This document shows, piece by piece, positions 14,989 to 34,572 of a stretch of 64,000 nucleotides of DNA. The position numbers and the translations under genes were made by a program. Location of the stretch: contig HG738136.1 in NCBI GenBank assembly GCA_000499405.2, positions 2,582,646 through 2,646,645 of the forward strand, given 5' to 3'. The number at the start of each line of letters is the position of its first letter. The first letter of the stretch is position 1. The notes beneath the pieces were generated by a model that was not told the origin of the DNA, made no database searches, and worked only from the letters and a program-made list of their open reading frames with translations. The stretch is from Onchocerca volvulus. Lineage: Eukaryota; Nematoda; Chromadorea; Rhabditida; Onchocercidae.

Positions 14989-16183
14989 TGATAGAAAAAA
15001 AAAGAAAATCGAAATGTAAAATTTAAAATAAACAATTTAAAATCAAAATATGCATGAGATGAGGAAGAAAAGTAAGAGATGATATTAATACTATGAAATC
15101 CTTGATTATTTTGTTCCAAAATTTCGAAAAATATTTTAATTTGATTATGTACCATCTGTCAGGTTTTTGTTTGTTTTTTTTGTTTTTTTTTTGTTTACGA
15201 TTCCATAAAAAAAAAGGGATTAAATGAAAAGAAGAAATTGAAAATCTCTGATAAAAATTTCAAGTTTTGTGCATATAGAAATATATATTTGAAATACAAT
15301 TATTCATTACTAAATAAATTATTAGATTTACTATGATTGTATAAAAAACATTAAAACTAAAATTAAAAGAAATTATATTAAATAAAAATAAAAATAGAAA
15401 ATTAATCATCAAGTATTGTTTGCCATTTGCTATCATAGAATCATTCATTTTTTTTTGCTCTTCGAGCTGTTCGATGAAGTTTGAAAAAAAAAAAAAGTTG
15501 CGGTTTGAAGGAGTTGAAAAAAATTTAGAAACCAAAAAATACTCTTTTTTGTTTTTAAATAAGAGGATACGACATAAATTACTCAGTCGGTGATTAGTGT
15601 AATCTGTAGCTAAATAACCAAAAATTAATCGTATAAGAAATTTTTGAAATTGATTTATAATCAGCTTCACAATATGATTAAGCAAATCAAGCTTGATCAA
15701 TCAATCCAGATACTTCAAATGAGCCAATCATAGTTGATCCTATAATGATGATCAAGTAAATCAAATTTGATCAATCATTTCAGACACTTTAAGCAAGCCA
15801 GATTAATTACTTAATCAAAAATTGGATAATTCTCATGAGCCAATGGTCACAAAAGAACAAACGAAATATAAATTAGATGAATAAATTTAATTCTTATTTT
15901 CTTTCAAAAAAGAAATGACCATTTTTCCAGTGGTCAAAACATACGACATACGAATGACCACTGAACATTGATCTTTCAGTAATATTCGTTTAAGGAATAA
16001 TTACCTATGTATTACGCAGAACCTGCAGTAAAAATCATGCTGCAAATGCATGTCGCGAAATGTTGCAATGCAGTCGTGCAGCTGTGCCAATAATTAATGA
16101 TTTTTACAGCGATAAAAGCGGCTGACATACTTTGCCATGCTGTTTTGCTCTCGCATGCACGCACACTGCATGCTGTGAAAATT
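14989..16183. other. Intergenic region before the ketosamine kinase gene
   Basis: About 1.2 kb. The minus-strand open frame at 15260-15700 is dominated by F, N, I and L from A/T runs and has no recognised motif. The part 16010-16183 is less AT-rich, contains a fold-back block (16020-16113) and a TTTTTACAG acceptor ending near 16111 that could be the trans-splice or 5' UTR splice site of the following gene. Confidence 0.5.
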
Positions 16184-19100
16184 ATGGAAACAATCAAAAC
16201 GGAACTTGGCCTTGGTACCATTCAGGAATTGCGATCTAGCTTTGGCGGCGGATGTATTAACAGGGCTAAAGCATATCGAACTGATAAATATGGTGATATT
16301 TTTGTGAAATTTAATGATAACGAAAAGGTTAACATTTCAAATTTTACTTCTCTTTTTTTTCTTTTTTTTTTTTTTTTTTTAATTTCTCTAATTATCATCA
16401 ATTTGGATAAGATTTTTAACGATTAAAATAATTGCTAAAGAGGATTTCATGGTGAAATTGTAAATTAGAAGTACCATTTTTTTTTCTTATTCAATAATTT
16501 ATCATTCATTAACTTAATTATTATCTTAATTGCACACATATAAATGTGCATGTTGCTAATTACCACAATTTTGTTATAACATTTATTTGCTTGAAACATG
16601 AGAAGTCAGAAAAACGAAATTTACAATTTAAAAAAAAAGAAAATTATAATCTGAAACAAATTTTGCAGGCCCAGGAAATGTTTGATGGCGAATTCGCAAG
16701 TCTTCAGGCATTGTTAGATACGAATACGATCCGAGTACCGAAACCAATTAAGGTAGTATCTATTAGTGATTGCTATCAATGAAATATATGTTTGAAAAAT
16801 CCAGAAAGGTTTTATTTCGTCGAATTTCTCATATTTTTTGGTTATTCAAATTATATAATTAATTAGTTTAAAAATTTTTTGATTTTGATGGTAGTAACTA
16901 TGATTAAGCTTTGTAAAAGAACTGTAATAGTTTTTCCAACTCTATATATAGTATTAATTTTTCCGTTAATTCGAAATCAATAATCACTATTAATAGCAAA
17001 TTATTCAATCAATGATTGGACCAATTATGATTACTGTTCGTTAGTTTATTTTACTCTAGCATAATTAGGCCATTTTTGGCATTCATTGCCGAATTTCATT
17101 TCCCAGAGATATGCCATATTAAAATAACCGAACATGGTGATTGATCTTGATAAAATTAATCAATCGATTAGAATTTAGGCGGGAAATTTATTAATTGATC
17201 GATTGGGACGCATTTTTACTTTATAGCCAATAACTATGCAAATTTTGATGTCAATTTTTAGAGATTTTCGATTGGCAATGATTGCTGTTTAGCGATGGAA
17301 TTTTTGGACATGCGTGGTCCATCAGATTCTGAGAAACTTGGTACCAATATCGCAAGGTTCGATATTTTTTTCTTTTTACCGTAAATAAACATTATTTTGC
17401 TTGATTTTATTGATGGAAACTATTTTATTTCAAATGTTCATTCAGTTGACAAAATCTGAATTTGCGTAATAAAGAAATAAAAAATTATTTCATCATTCAG
17501 TTTCATTTCCCAGAAAATAAATTTTGTATGAAAGCAATCTTTGGATCTCCAGAATTTCGTAGTGCTAAGGGCAGTAATTCACATTGAGAATGAAATTCAT
17601 CAGAAAAAGACGAAAAAAGGTTAAATTAAAATTTTTTTTATCGAATGAAACTGTATGATGAAGCAATCATCATGTTATTAATTACGCAAATTTAGGCCTT
17701 GACAATTAAATAAACATTTTTTGTCATAAAAAAAAATGAAAATTTCAAATGTAAAATTTTTTTTCTTGAGATTAAAATATGGTTTTTACGGATTTTTAAA
17801 AAAAAAGTGATGTTTTAGGAAGGAATAAAATATTCTTTCATGAAGTATCCAAAATTATTAAGGATATATTAAGATTATTTTCAAAACGCTAATGAAGAAA
17901 GATAATGATAAATTTGTGATTAAAAAAAAGTCCTTAATTATTAATATCGATAAATCCAAAGTATTTGAGATTTGAATGAAAAAGAAAGGACAAGTAAATG
18001 TCACTTTTATAAAACTAACTACTGATAAATATTTCAGATTGCATTTACATAATAAATCCTTAATGGAAGCATGTAAAAAAGTTCAATCAACAATTGGTGA
18101 TAATGATAAGCAACCGAAACCAATTGAGAAATTTGGATTTCATATACTTACATATAGTGGATATTGTCCACTTATCAATGATTGGTCTGATAATTGGGTG
18201 GCAAGTTATTTTTACAGTTGTTGTGTTTTTTAAGAGAAAATCTTTGGTAGGAAGAAGTATTAAATGATTAATTATTCTTAATCACTTGAATTTGATAGAT
18301 TATTTGATAAAGTATGTTTGCACGTGAAATTTGATCAAACAGCAGACAAGAATTGCTTTAAAAGAAAAATATGAAATCGATCATCATAGTACGTCTAATC
18401 CATAAATTTTTTTGATGCTTTTTGAATTTTAGGAATTTTATTCGCAAAATCGATTGAAGAAAGTTATTGATATAATTGTTGAAGTTAGTATTTCTGATCA
18501 AATCGATAATTTTCCATGATACTTTATTTCCTTTCTTTAAAAAAAAAAAAAAAATTAAAAAAAAATTAAAAAATATAATTTAAATTTAAATTAAATTTAA
18601 AAATATAATTTTAGTGAAAACTGGGTCATTCTAGAGAACTGGTGATCGAGATTTGTTAACATTATGGCCAGAATTAGTGCGAAAAATTCCAGATTATTTC
18701 AAGGATTGTGATATATATCCATGTTTGTTACATGGTGATCTCTGGTCTGGAAATTACTCGTACACGAAGGATGGTCCAGGTCAGGCCTGTTTCTCATGAA
18801 TGATCCGTTTGTATTGCTAATACTTTAATTGAATTTTTAATTTGAATTGTGATCTTATATTTTATGGGTTTTTGGCTTATTTGAATAAATTAATTCAGGA
18901 TTTGAAGAAATGGTACAGATTTTTTTTTTTTTTTGCAGTTTTTGAAATTTCCGAAAATTGTAGTGATATTCGATCCAGCATCTTTTTACGGACATAGCGA
19001 ATATGAATTTGGCATTTTGACTATGTTTGGTGGCTTTGATCGAGCTTTTCACACGGCTTATCACAAAATGATACCACAAACCAAAGGATTTACCCAACGT

Positions 19101-19784
19101 GTGCTTCTTTATCAGCTTTTCCATCATTTAAATCACTGGTTTGTTTCTTTTGATTGAATTTTTATTCCTTCTATGAGAAAAATGGGTGAAATGGATTTTG
19201 GACATTTTTCGATGCAAAAAATTGTGGCCAAGAATTGTTAAAGAAAGAAATTTTGATTAGGCATATTCCAGCCAATTCTATACCAAGCCATAAATACACT
19301 GTCATTTGTGATTCAAATTATCAATAACCTATTCCAAGTAAAATTAAGTTAGGGAATAAAGTTATCCGATCATTTAATAGAGCATTGGACATCCAGTTAT
19401 GATTTCCGTTCTTGAAAACAACAATATATCGATCATTCAATATTAATATTATGATAAATGCAAAAATTATTATCGGTGAATTAAACTTTTTTTTTGTATT
19501 TTCAAATTAAAGTTTAATTTTTTTCATTGAATAAAATAGATGATTAACAGCAGATCAGTATTTTTATTATAAAATTGAATATTTTATCTATTTAAAGAAG
19601 TTTATTATTCCCATATATGCTACAATCATTTTGTAAAGATTAGAAAGACTATTAGAGAAAGTTGTCTAATTTCTTGTTATTCTTGTTTTTCTATTTATTT
19701 TATCATTGATTTTTTTTTTGTAGGAATCATTTTGGTGCCGGATACAAACCAGGCGCATTAAGATTAATGCGAGAACTTTCGTAA
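16184..19784 (+). CDS. Fructosamine/ketosamine-3-kinase (FN3K family)
   Basis: Protein-deglycating kinase of the FN3K/FN3KRP family, which phosphorylates Amadori-type sugars on lysines so that they detach. Eight exons join in frame: 16184-16327, 16669-16752, 17262-17356, 18038-18200, 18433-18483, 18635-18779, 18964-19138 and 19724-19784, giving 305 residues (family about 309). Visible motifs are a G-loop-like [11 protein letters not shown] and FVKF near the N-terminus, [18 protein letters not shown], the catalytic loop [10 protein letters not shown], the metal-binding [14 protein letters not shown], and NHWNHFGAGY at the end. The start [10 protein letters not shown] fits the family's opening, although the frame is open upstream. 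Intron 4 begins with GC (GTG|GCAAGT at 18201): only this donor keeps the conserved W-V-x-F block and the phase. The other introns are GT-AG. Confidence 0.95.
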
Positions 19785-20254
19785 AAGGAATGGAATTGTA
19801 CAAAATGTAAGAATAGAAGGACGGGTTTTCCCTTCGTTTTGGAAAATATTTTTTAAGAAAATGTATTTCATAAATTTTGGCTAATATTTAAATCTGTATA
19901 AAAACATTCTTTTGAATTGTTTTCTAAACTTACATTTTTGATAAAATGAATTCTCTAAAAGTGATTCGATTGGGACATAAAAGGAATTGATAAGATTCTT
20001 GGCTTCACAGTTTTCAACAACTTTATATACTTTTATGAATCACAAACTTAATTAATGCTCAATTATATTCAGAACTAAAATAAAATCAACTAAAAAAATA
20101 TCCTTACGAAAAAAATTGTCTGTGTATAAACAAAAACTAATCTTTTAATAGAAAAAATCTTAGAACTACCAAAAAAAAAAAAAAAGAAATACGAAAGATG
20201 TGATTATTTTGTAAACAAGGAGTGTTAAAGATCAAGAAGCGCGGCGATAGTTTC

Positions 20255-20370
20255 AAACAGATCAACAAGCCGATAAACATTTTAACCGCCAAAACGATAA
20301 ACAAAGAATAAACATGTTTACCATCAAAACGCTCCGATTAACAGATAAACGAAGCAAAATGGACCAATAT
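20255..20370. repeat. Fragment of a dispersed repeat
   Basis: The stretch containing AACATGTTTACC, CAAAACGCTCCGATTAACAG and ATAAAC matches AACATGTTTCCCGCCAAAACGCTCTGATTAACAG near 60,190-60,230 inside the TRPN gene. Two copies about 40 kb apart show that this is an interspersed repeat; its G/C content is higher than the surroundings. Confidence 0.6.
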
Positions 20371-21603
20371 CATGAGGCGAAATGCTGGTTTGAAGTTTTC
20401 AGTTCGAAGTTTCTACACCGACGCTTTGTTACGATAGTTCTACAGCGACACAGATCGACGCATCAATAGCGAACAGTTCGACAATTTTCAAATTAACATG
20501 AGCAACAAAGCGAAAAATATCCCAACGATCAATTTATGGGGATATTATTTGATTTTGTTTATTAAAGAAAAGTTATTCTTTCATCAATTAATGAAATTTC
20601 CTCAACAGAACTCGTCTCTGGTACACAAGACATCGAAAACTTTTCCGACAGCTATTCCTGATCTAGCCAAATCACAAATAGTAACGAGAAGTTAACCGAA
20701 CTATAAACCAAATTTTACAAATTCAATCGGATTTTTTTTCCCAAAAACAAAAAATTGATGGATATCGTGTGGACTAAAATTCGTTTAAGTATGAAGAAAG
20801 ATTTCAAATTAACATGAATTTTTGCCTGCTCATTTTTCTTTCGTTTTTTTTTTCTGCTCTTCTTTTTCTTTCTAGTTTTATATTTATGTCGATTCACTGA
20901 AATGCAGAATGCATTTTTTTCTGTAACGAATTTTCCAGCAAGTTTATTATTCTGAATTCTGTTGAATTAACAGCAAATTGCTTCCCATCAATCATGAATC
21001 TGCTAGAATTGATTGAAAAATCCTAATTAATTTGGATACAAAAACAATTCCAATGTTTAAAACAAAATTCTTAATTACAATGATTTTTTTGGCTGATTAC
21101 TATTGCTTAGCTATCATAAATACATAATGAAAAACGAAGCTTATTACTAATCCTTTGAGAATTGCAAAATTATATGATTTGAATAGGATAAAATTCAGGG
21201 AATCTAAGTTATTTTCCTTCTGCAATCTTGAAATTTCATATTTTTGGCTTCAAATAATTCAAATAATTTAATTAATTTTTAAAATTTCTAATTATTTATT
21301 TCTTATTTTACTGTTATTCTTATGTAAAGAAAAAGAAATTGAAAAGAAGGATGAAATCATAAACAAGATTGAAGAGATAGAAAAGAAGTGCTAAAACTTA
21401 TTTTTATGGGCAAAATTACCACTTTTTTTTTTTTTTTTTTTCAACTTTAACAAACTGGAAAAATTGAGCAAATCATGGTGGCATTATTACATTTCTAACA
21501 TGTGTTGTCCTATGCATGTCGTTCTATTCTGTTATTTTATTTTGTTCAATTTAAATTCAAATTCAGATATCGATTATGAACAGTTGAAGGGTTATTATGA
21601 GAA

Positions 21604-21608
21604 AGAGA

Positions 21609-21643
<35 letters not shown>
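21604..21643. repeat. GA microsatellite
   Basis: Nearly pure (GA)n dinucleotide run of about 40 bp, with one GGG interruption. The plus-strand frame that reads through it encodes an RERERE tract and is an artefact. Confidence 0.95.
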
Positions 21644-21645
<2 letters not shown>

Positions 21646-22450
21646 TTTAAATGTTTTGAAGGATTATTAAAATAGAAAGAGAAAGAAAGTACACATTATA
21701 TTTCAATATTTATATTTCTCCATATTATTAATTTCATTTTTTATCTTTGAAAGTAACGAAATACTGAAATGAAAAATTCGTTCACAAATAAAGTTGATAT
21801 ATTAATTCCTCTATTTTATCATTTATTTCAATTACTTTTTAAGCCTAATTTCAATTACTTTCAAACCAATCCATTTATCGATCGTTTTTCTCATCCATCT
21901 ATATATCCAATCCAAAATTTTCGCATATTTCTATTGCCTTTTTCTTTCTTCCCTTCGTCACTATTGACATATTTTGCTGAGAAATGAAAAATAAGATGAG
22001 ATAAAGATAAGCCTTAAAATTTTAGCCTTACTGGCTCCGATTGGTTGGCCATAAAATTTGCCACATTGTTATTGCCTTCTTCTTTCTGAAAATCTTTCGT
22101 AGATTATAGGGGATTGGTAAAATTTCAACGATTGTTATTGCCTTCTTTCTTTTGTTTTTGTTTTCTTTATGGCTTTAAAAATTAGTTTTTTGCTAATCAA
22201 AATTGTTTCAAATTTTAAGTTTAAAATTTTTCAAATTCAATCATTCAAGAATTATCTTTTTTTTTCTTTTTTTTCAATATCTTAAAACATTATAATATAT
22301 TTTCTCACTTGCCTTGCACTACTATTTTCATATTTAATATGAAAAGAGACAATAAATTATATTTGAAAAGCGTATTTTTATTCTATAAATCAAATATTTA
22401 ATTGCTTGTTCAAAAAAAAATCTCGGAAAAAATTAAGAATAAATTTCCCA

Positions 22451-22537
22451 TTCTATTTAAATTTAAATTTCATTATATGATTTACTTTTAAAATTTCTCA
22501 TTCTATTTAAATTTAAATTTCATTATATGATTTACTT
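22451..22537. repeat. 50-bp tandem duplication
   Basis: The block TTCTATTTAAATTTAAATTT plus CATTATATGATTTACTT occurs at 22451-22487 and again at 22501-22537, a period of 50 bp. The copies are identical over the shared 37 bp. Confidence 0.9.
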
Positions 22538-22867
22538 GTATGAATGACATGATGACATTGTTGATAATGAATGTTTCATTTGTTATCAGTTATAAATGAA
22601 AGTAAAAGTTCTTACATGAATTCAAATTCATAGCACATATATTGGAATTGAAAATGAAGAACTTGTTATCTGGAATTATAGAACTTCTGAATATTTCCCT
22701 CTCATGAAATAAATTACAAAAAAAGGTTAAAAGATTTTTACCATTTTAAGATTTATACGCCATTTTGCAAAATTTTTTACATTTTTGTTTAGCCTGGAAA
22801 TGATAATAAATGATGATAACGGATAAATTATGCAATTATTTCATTCATCTCATTTCAATCGATGATT

Positions 22868-23128
22868 TCATAAATGTTAATTATGCAAATTGTATTTTAA
22901 TTAATTAGCTACATTCGTTTATTTCATTTTTTTTTAAAGGCAATGATATTTTGGATAACTTAATTGTTGGTTTTACTAACGATTTCCTCTTGAATTTCAT
23001 TCATTCTCGAAAAGATGACAAATTAAATTTCTTTTGCAGCAAAACATTGCAATTGTTTTATTATATCTAAATGCATCGTTAATTAATTCATAAATGTTAA
23101 TTATGCAAAATATATTTTAATTAATTAG
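22868..23128. repeat. Direct repeat pair
   Basis: TTCATAAATGTTAATTATGC followed by an A/T tail ending TTTTAATTAATTAG occurs at 22868-22909 and again at 23087-23128 with only a few differences. The two copies are in direct orientation, 219 bp apart. Confidence 0.8.
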
Positions 23129-24102
23129 TCGTTCATTCCAAAAACTTCTTAATTGATAAATATAAATAAATGAAAAATAGTAATGAACAGAAATATGAAA
23201 TATAAATATTTCATATGAACTATTACTTTATCTTTATTTCTAATATTATCTGAATTGTTAGGGAGTAATATTAGAAGTGAAATTGAAATCCTTCAAATTT
23301 TATTGATTACCAATATTGATAAGTTTTAGTTAGCGAAATTTGAATAATATCTTATTTTAATATTTGTTTATAAATTGCTAATCGTGTTATAAATGGCATA
23401 AAAAATTGTTTTTGAAGAACTAAAATTTAAAATTAAAAAAATACTCCCATCTTCATTTTTAACAATGTTTTCAAATCCTATAATGGACTGCTTATCAATG
23501 ATTAGAAAATGTACTAAAGACAATTCTCTTACCAAACCTTATCACGCCTTATCAAATGTTCCAAACTATTTACCTTTCGCACGGTTCACACTGGCTAATT
23601 TTTGGCGACTTGTTCTTGAGCCGATTATGCCCGTTTATTTTTTTTAATTTTGCAAACTGTGGTATTTATTTTTTAGTTTGGTTTATTTCTTTCTTCTGCT
23701 TATAAATTTTTTTTTCTTTGCAGTTGATTTGCTGATTTTTTTTGTTTTTTACTTGTTTTAATAATTTTATTTCAATTTTTCATATTTGCTTCATTTCATT
23801 TATTGGCACTCTTGCTTTTTCTTACCTGAATATTTATTCATGAAGATAGCATTTTAATCAGTTTCATTAAAAAATAGCTAATTAATGTGAAGAATTCACA
23901 TGTAAAAAACATCTGAAGATATGCATATAATACATAAAAGTGAGTGCATACCGCTCTTAACATGTGAAAATTTACACAGAATTCGTGAAATCAAATAGTA
24001 CGAAATGATACTGTAAAGGAATAGATTTATTCGCGTGTATAATATGATAAAAGAATAAATATATAGCTAAAATAATATTTATCTTGAATTTCAGAATCAA
24101 AG

Positions 24103-30907
<6,805 letters not shown>

Positions 30908-31187
30908 TTTGAATAATGCTGAAAGAGGTCTTTTGACATGTTGTTAGATTTACAAATTTCATTTATGTTGTATTCCTATGTAGATACTTCTAGGTTTTTT
31001 GTACTATTATTTTTAGTGAAGTATTGTAAATGCTAGTTTTTTTTTTTCTTTTTTTTTTTTTTGAAAGTTGAATAGATGAATATTTTAAGCGAGAGGAACT
31101 TCACTTTTTGGATAATTCTTATTGATTTTTGAAATAACTTAATTTTTTGTTTTATTTATACTAGTTAGAAATTGTGACAATCCCTGC

Positions 31188-31475
31188 CAGTTTAGCAAAC
31201 AGCAGCAAGCTTGCTTATGTAAACGATAACCTGGAATTATGAAGCAGACGATCTTAGTATTGAAATACTATGGAAAATGGTCAGTTTTCAATTTACGAAG
31301 GAAAGAATAGAATATCTTCGATTCTTGTTTTCCTTAAAATGGTTTCGAAATAATCTTTGAGGAGTTCGTAAATTGGGAACTGATTATTTTCCAGAGTATT
31401 CCAAGAACAGGACTGCCTGTTTTATAACTTCAGGTTATTATTTATATGAGCAAGTTGCTGCTGTTTGCTAAACTG
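31188..31475. repeat. 288-bp imperfect palindrome (fold-back element)
   Basis: The left end CAGTTTAGCAAACAGCAGCAA (from 31188) is the reverse complement of the right end ending at 31475. The pairing continues inward: TAACCTGGAATTAT with ATAACTTCAGGTTA, AATACTATGGAAAAT with ATTTTCCAGAGTATT, and TCAGTTTTCAATTTACGAA with TTCGTAAATTGGGAACTGA. Arms are about 110-115 bp with scattered mismatches around a centre near 31,330. It lies 280 bp downstream of the NSF stop. It looks like a fold-back MITE or a source of hairpin RNA; no clear target-site duplication is seen. Confidence 0.85.
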
Positions 31476-33096
31476 ACGGAGCAAACAATGCATACCTTAA
31501 CGGAGGAAAAGTTGTTTAATTTTTTGAGAAATATAAATCGAAGATGTCTATTTCCCAAGTTTCTTCTCTGGTAATTTATTTAGCAATATTTTCGAAATAG
31601 AAAAGTTTCTCAAATATCGCAAAAAGATGTTAATTGTAAGTGCACTCAAGGATGTGCTTTGCTGATATCGCTGCTCTATCTTTGACGAGTAAATTGTTAA
31701 TCATGGAAAAAAAAGTTTCATATTTATTTGTTTAAGTTATTTTAAGTTAAAGATTCTAGGAAAAAGTGCTCGGAAAAGTTTCCATGATTTATCACTTTAT
31801 TAAGTCTCACACTTTCAGATTCTGATATCCCAGAGAAGAAGCAAACCTTTTTGTATAATTTAATATTTGTGATTATCTGAACAATGACTGTCGGTCGCTT
31901 GAATTGAGGATCAAAGAAGCAAGGAAAAATCTAAATCGAAAATTGCTGCAGAATGGCTGGAAATTCGTTTTGTTGATAGAATAAGTGAAGTAGTTAATTT
32001 TATGGCAGCTTTGCATATTGAAGTATTTATATTTCTGATAATTTCCTGTTGGAATATTAACAGATTTTTTGCATGAAATTTTATTTGAAATCTTATCATA
32101 ATTTTGAAATTATAAAGATCAGGATATATCAAATTTAAGCGGCCATGGTTGTTAAAATTCATCAAACGTTACTCATCTCTAATGTTAAATGATTTTAACT
32201 ATCCTTATAGATGCTTGACGAGTTCATAGTCATATTTTCAGTATGCAGATTTATTTGAACTGCTATCTAAATAATCAAACAATATTGATGATCTCAATGA
32301 GTGCAGTTGATGGTTAATTAATTTTTGCATTCCACCGGAAATTTTAATAGTTCCAGCATTCATTCCATCATATTCTTTCAAATTATTGAGATTTTTAATT
32401 ACGTATATATGTATTCATTCATATGTGATAATAATTTTCTGTCTCTTGTCCATTTTATGTGTTACATTTATAAAGAAAAGTATAAAAGATGGTCTTTAAT
32501 TAATTTTTACATTTCCATATTGCTTACAATGGCGATGACATGAAATGAGATATTATTATTATACAGTAATTTTCGTATAGTTTTTTGATAAGAAATTATC
32601 TGTTATTTTAAAAATATTGAAATCGAAGCAAAAAAATTACCAAAAAAATTATTTTCTTTGTTATCAAAAATTGAGAAATTTTCGTTTAGTCTAGACGATT
32701 TCTTAATGATACCAAAATAAAGTAGGAAAGGAAGGAAAAAGTTACTTGGATGTTGCAATGGTTGAGTTTTTTCGCCAAAAGTTGCCATTTATTGAGTTGG
32801 AAAATAAAAAATAGTTCTTTGCTAGTTGCTAAAATTATCACCTTATCTAGAAGTGGCGGTATTTAAGGTGATAGTAATGATTTCAGAAAAGTTGGAAATC
32901 AAAAGGAGGAGGAATAGGTAGGCTTTCGAATTCGATAAAGAGATCTATCGTTTAACGAAAAACTATTCTGATAGATCGTCCACAATTGATAAAATATCAG
33001 CGAAGCAAAGTATCTCTTGAAGCTCTCTTTCAGGAAATTATGTAGACATCTGGATTTGATTTACATCGTAAGGTTTTCAAAATTTTTGATGGTTTC

Positions 33097-33254
33097 AGAA
33101 ATTTTTTGTTGATGAATTTTTGAAATCATTAAAATGAATGAATTGATGAACTGACAATACAATTGATCACAAAGGAGAAATTTTTTGTTGATGAATTTTT
33201 GAAATCATTAAAATGAATGAATTGATGAACTGACAATACAATTGATCACAAAGG
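33097..33254. repeat. 79-bp perfect tandem duplication
   Basis: Two adjacent copies, 33097-33175 and 33176-33254, starting AGAAATTTTTTGTTGATGAA and ending ATCACAAAGG. No difference between the copies is visible, so the duplication is recent or is an assembly artefact. Confidence 0.95.
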
Positions 33255-34572
33255 CAAAGAAGTTTGAATTGCTGTTTAAATTATGTAATGAATTGATAGG
33301 AATGAAATTCTGATTTCAGTTTAAATTCCGATGTCTTTTTTCAAACTTTTCGTTTAGAAACCAAAGAAATTCTAAAGAATCTGAAAAGAGGACGTGGTAT
33401 TGCCGCATTCATTCATTATCACCGGAAGGTATGATTAATTATCTGAAGTTAATCAATCTCGAAACAACAGCAATATCAACAACTAGGAAGATTGAGAAAT
33501 CATTTTTGCGAACCAATCAATACTAACTCGATCAGTGAATAACAAACTTCAACAAGTTCCGGGATCATCAACGAATGAAACAACATTTTTGAACTAAAAA
33601 AAAAAAAAAAAAAAACATTATTTTAGAGATTCTGATAAAAAGGTTTATTCAGAATGTACAGTTTTAATTATCATTTACAAGTATGAATGTTAAAACAAAT
33701 TTTTGCAGCATCAAAAAATTTCTGATCAAATAACATAATGTCTATTCGCTTTTCAATGAAATTAAGAGTTGATATCAGCATTGACTTAGCAAAAAAAAGA
33801 GTCGCAAAATACAATTTTACTTAGATTTTTATCTTTTCTTGCTAATTAAATAGAAAATTTGTAAAAAAAATAAAACATCAAAAAAAAATAATAATAATCT
33901 AAACATAAACAGGAGTTATTATAAAGAATAATGTAAGGTCATATGTAATTCTCATAAGGCACATAAATAATTAAGAGTAGTTCATGGATTAATTTTCAGA
34001 TTCTGCAAATCAATCATTTCTTGAAATTTTTAGCTTTTATTCAACTTTTTTTTTTGTTGTAAAACAAATCTCAGCTAAGATAGGGATTGATTAAGAATAG
34101 ATCTTAGCCTATAATGATGATAAAACATGAGAAATAATTAAAACATTTAAAACAAAAAAAAAAAAAAACCTTAGAAGAATAGCATCAAAAAATAATAAAT
34201 CATTATAATTTTAAAAACTAGAAATGCAATTTCTTCACGATAAAATTATTCCGAAATTTGAACTGATATTAAATAGATTTCATTAATAGCAAAATTATAA
34301 TCCTTTCTTTTGGACATATATTTTTTTTTTGAACAATTCAAATTTCGCAAAATTCTGCATAAATGAAATGACGATTTTTCATCATCTCAAAAAATCTTCA
34401 AAAAATAATAATTTTAACGATAAAAAAAAAAAAGTATAAAAAGTATTAAAGAAAGAGAAATATATAATAACATTGGTGGATTAAATTCGAATCATTTTCA
34501 AATTTGTATTAAATTCAAATCATTTTCGAATTATATTATGATTTAATGTGGGAAAAAAGAAAATTCAAATTA

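Larger units (their letters stand above)
19785..24102. other. Long intergenic region between FN3K and NSF
   Basis: About 4.3 kb, AT-rich. It holds a fragment of the dispersed repeat family (about 20,255-20,370), a GA microsatellite (21,604-21,643), a 50-bp tandem duplication (22,451-22,537) and a 42-bp direct repeat (22,868 and 23,087). Open frames at 20498-20695, 21769-21987 and 23465-23647 show no recognisable protein or splice partners. The end supplies the NSF promoter: TGAATTTCAG ends at 24094, eight bases before the NSF start codon, and is a probable trans-splice acceptor. Confidence 0.5.
30908..34572. other. Intergenic region between NSF and the Shisa-like gene
   Basis: About 3.7 kb between two convergent genes. 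It holds the 288-bp palindrome (31188-31475) and the 79-bp tandem duplication (33097-33254). Stretches at 31,900-32,060 and 33,355-33,530 have coding-like composition and one has splice-like borders, but no frame gives a recognisable protein and I do not call a gene. Confidence 0.5.

Noticed and set aside
15260..15700. 146-codon minus-strand open frame
   Set aside because: It is long only because A/T runs yield F, N, I, K and L codons; no conserved motif and no splice partners.
20498..20695. Open frame following the FN3K gene
   Set aside because: It starts near a fragment of a dispersed repeat and encodes no recognisable domain; no upstream exon found.
23465..23647. 60-codon open frame between FN3K and NSF
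   Set aside because: Composition looks less biased than its surroundings, but nothing identifies it as coding and it ends in a T-run.
31911..32165. Minus-strand open frame beyond NSF
   Set aside because: The opposite strand is also open in two frames here; no motif on either strand. It may be a relic, but it cannot be supported.
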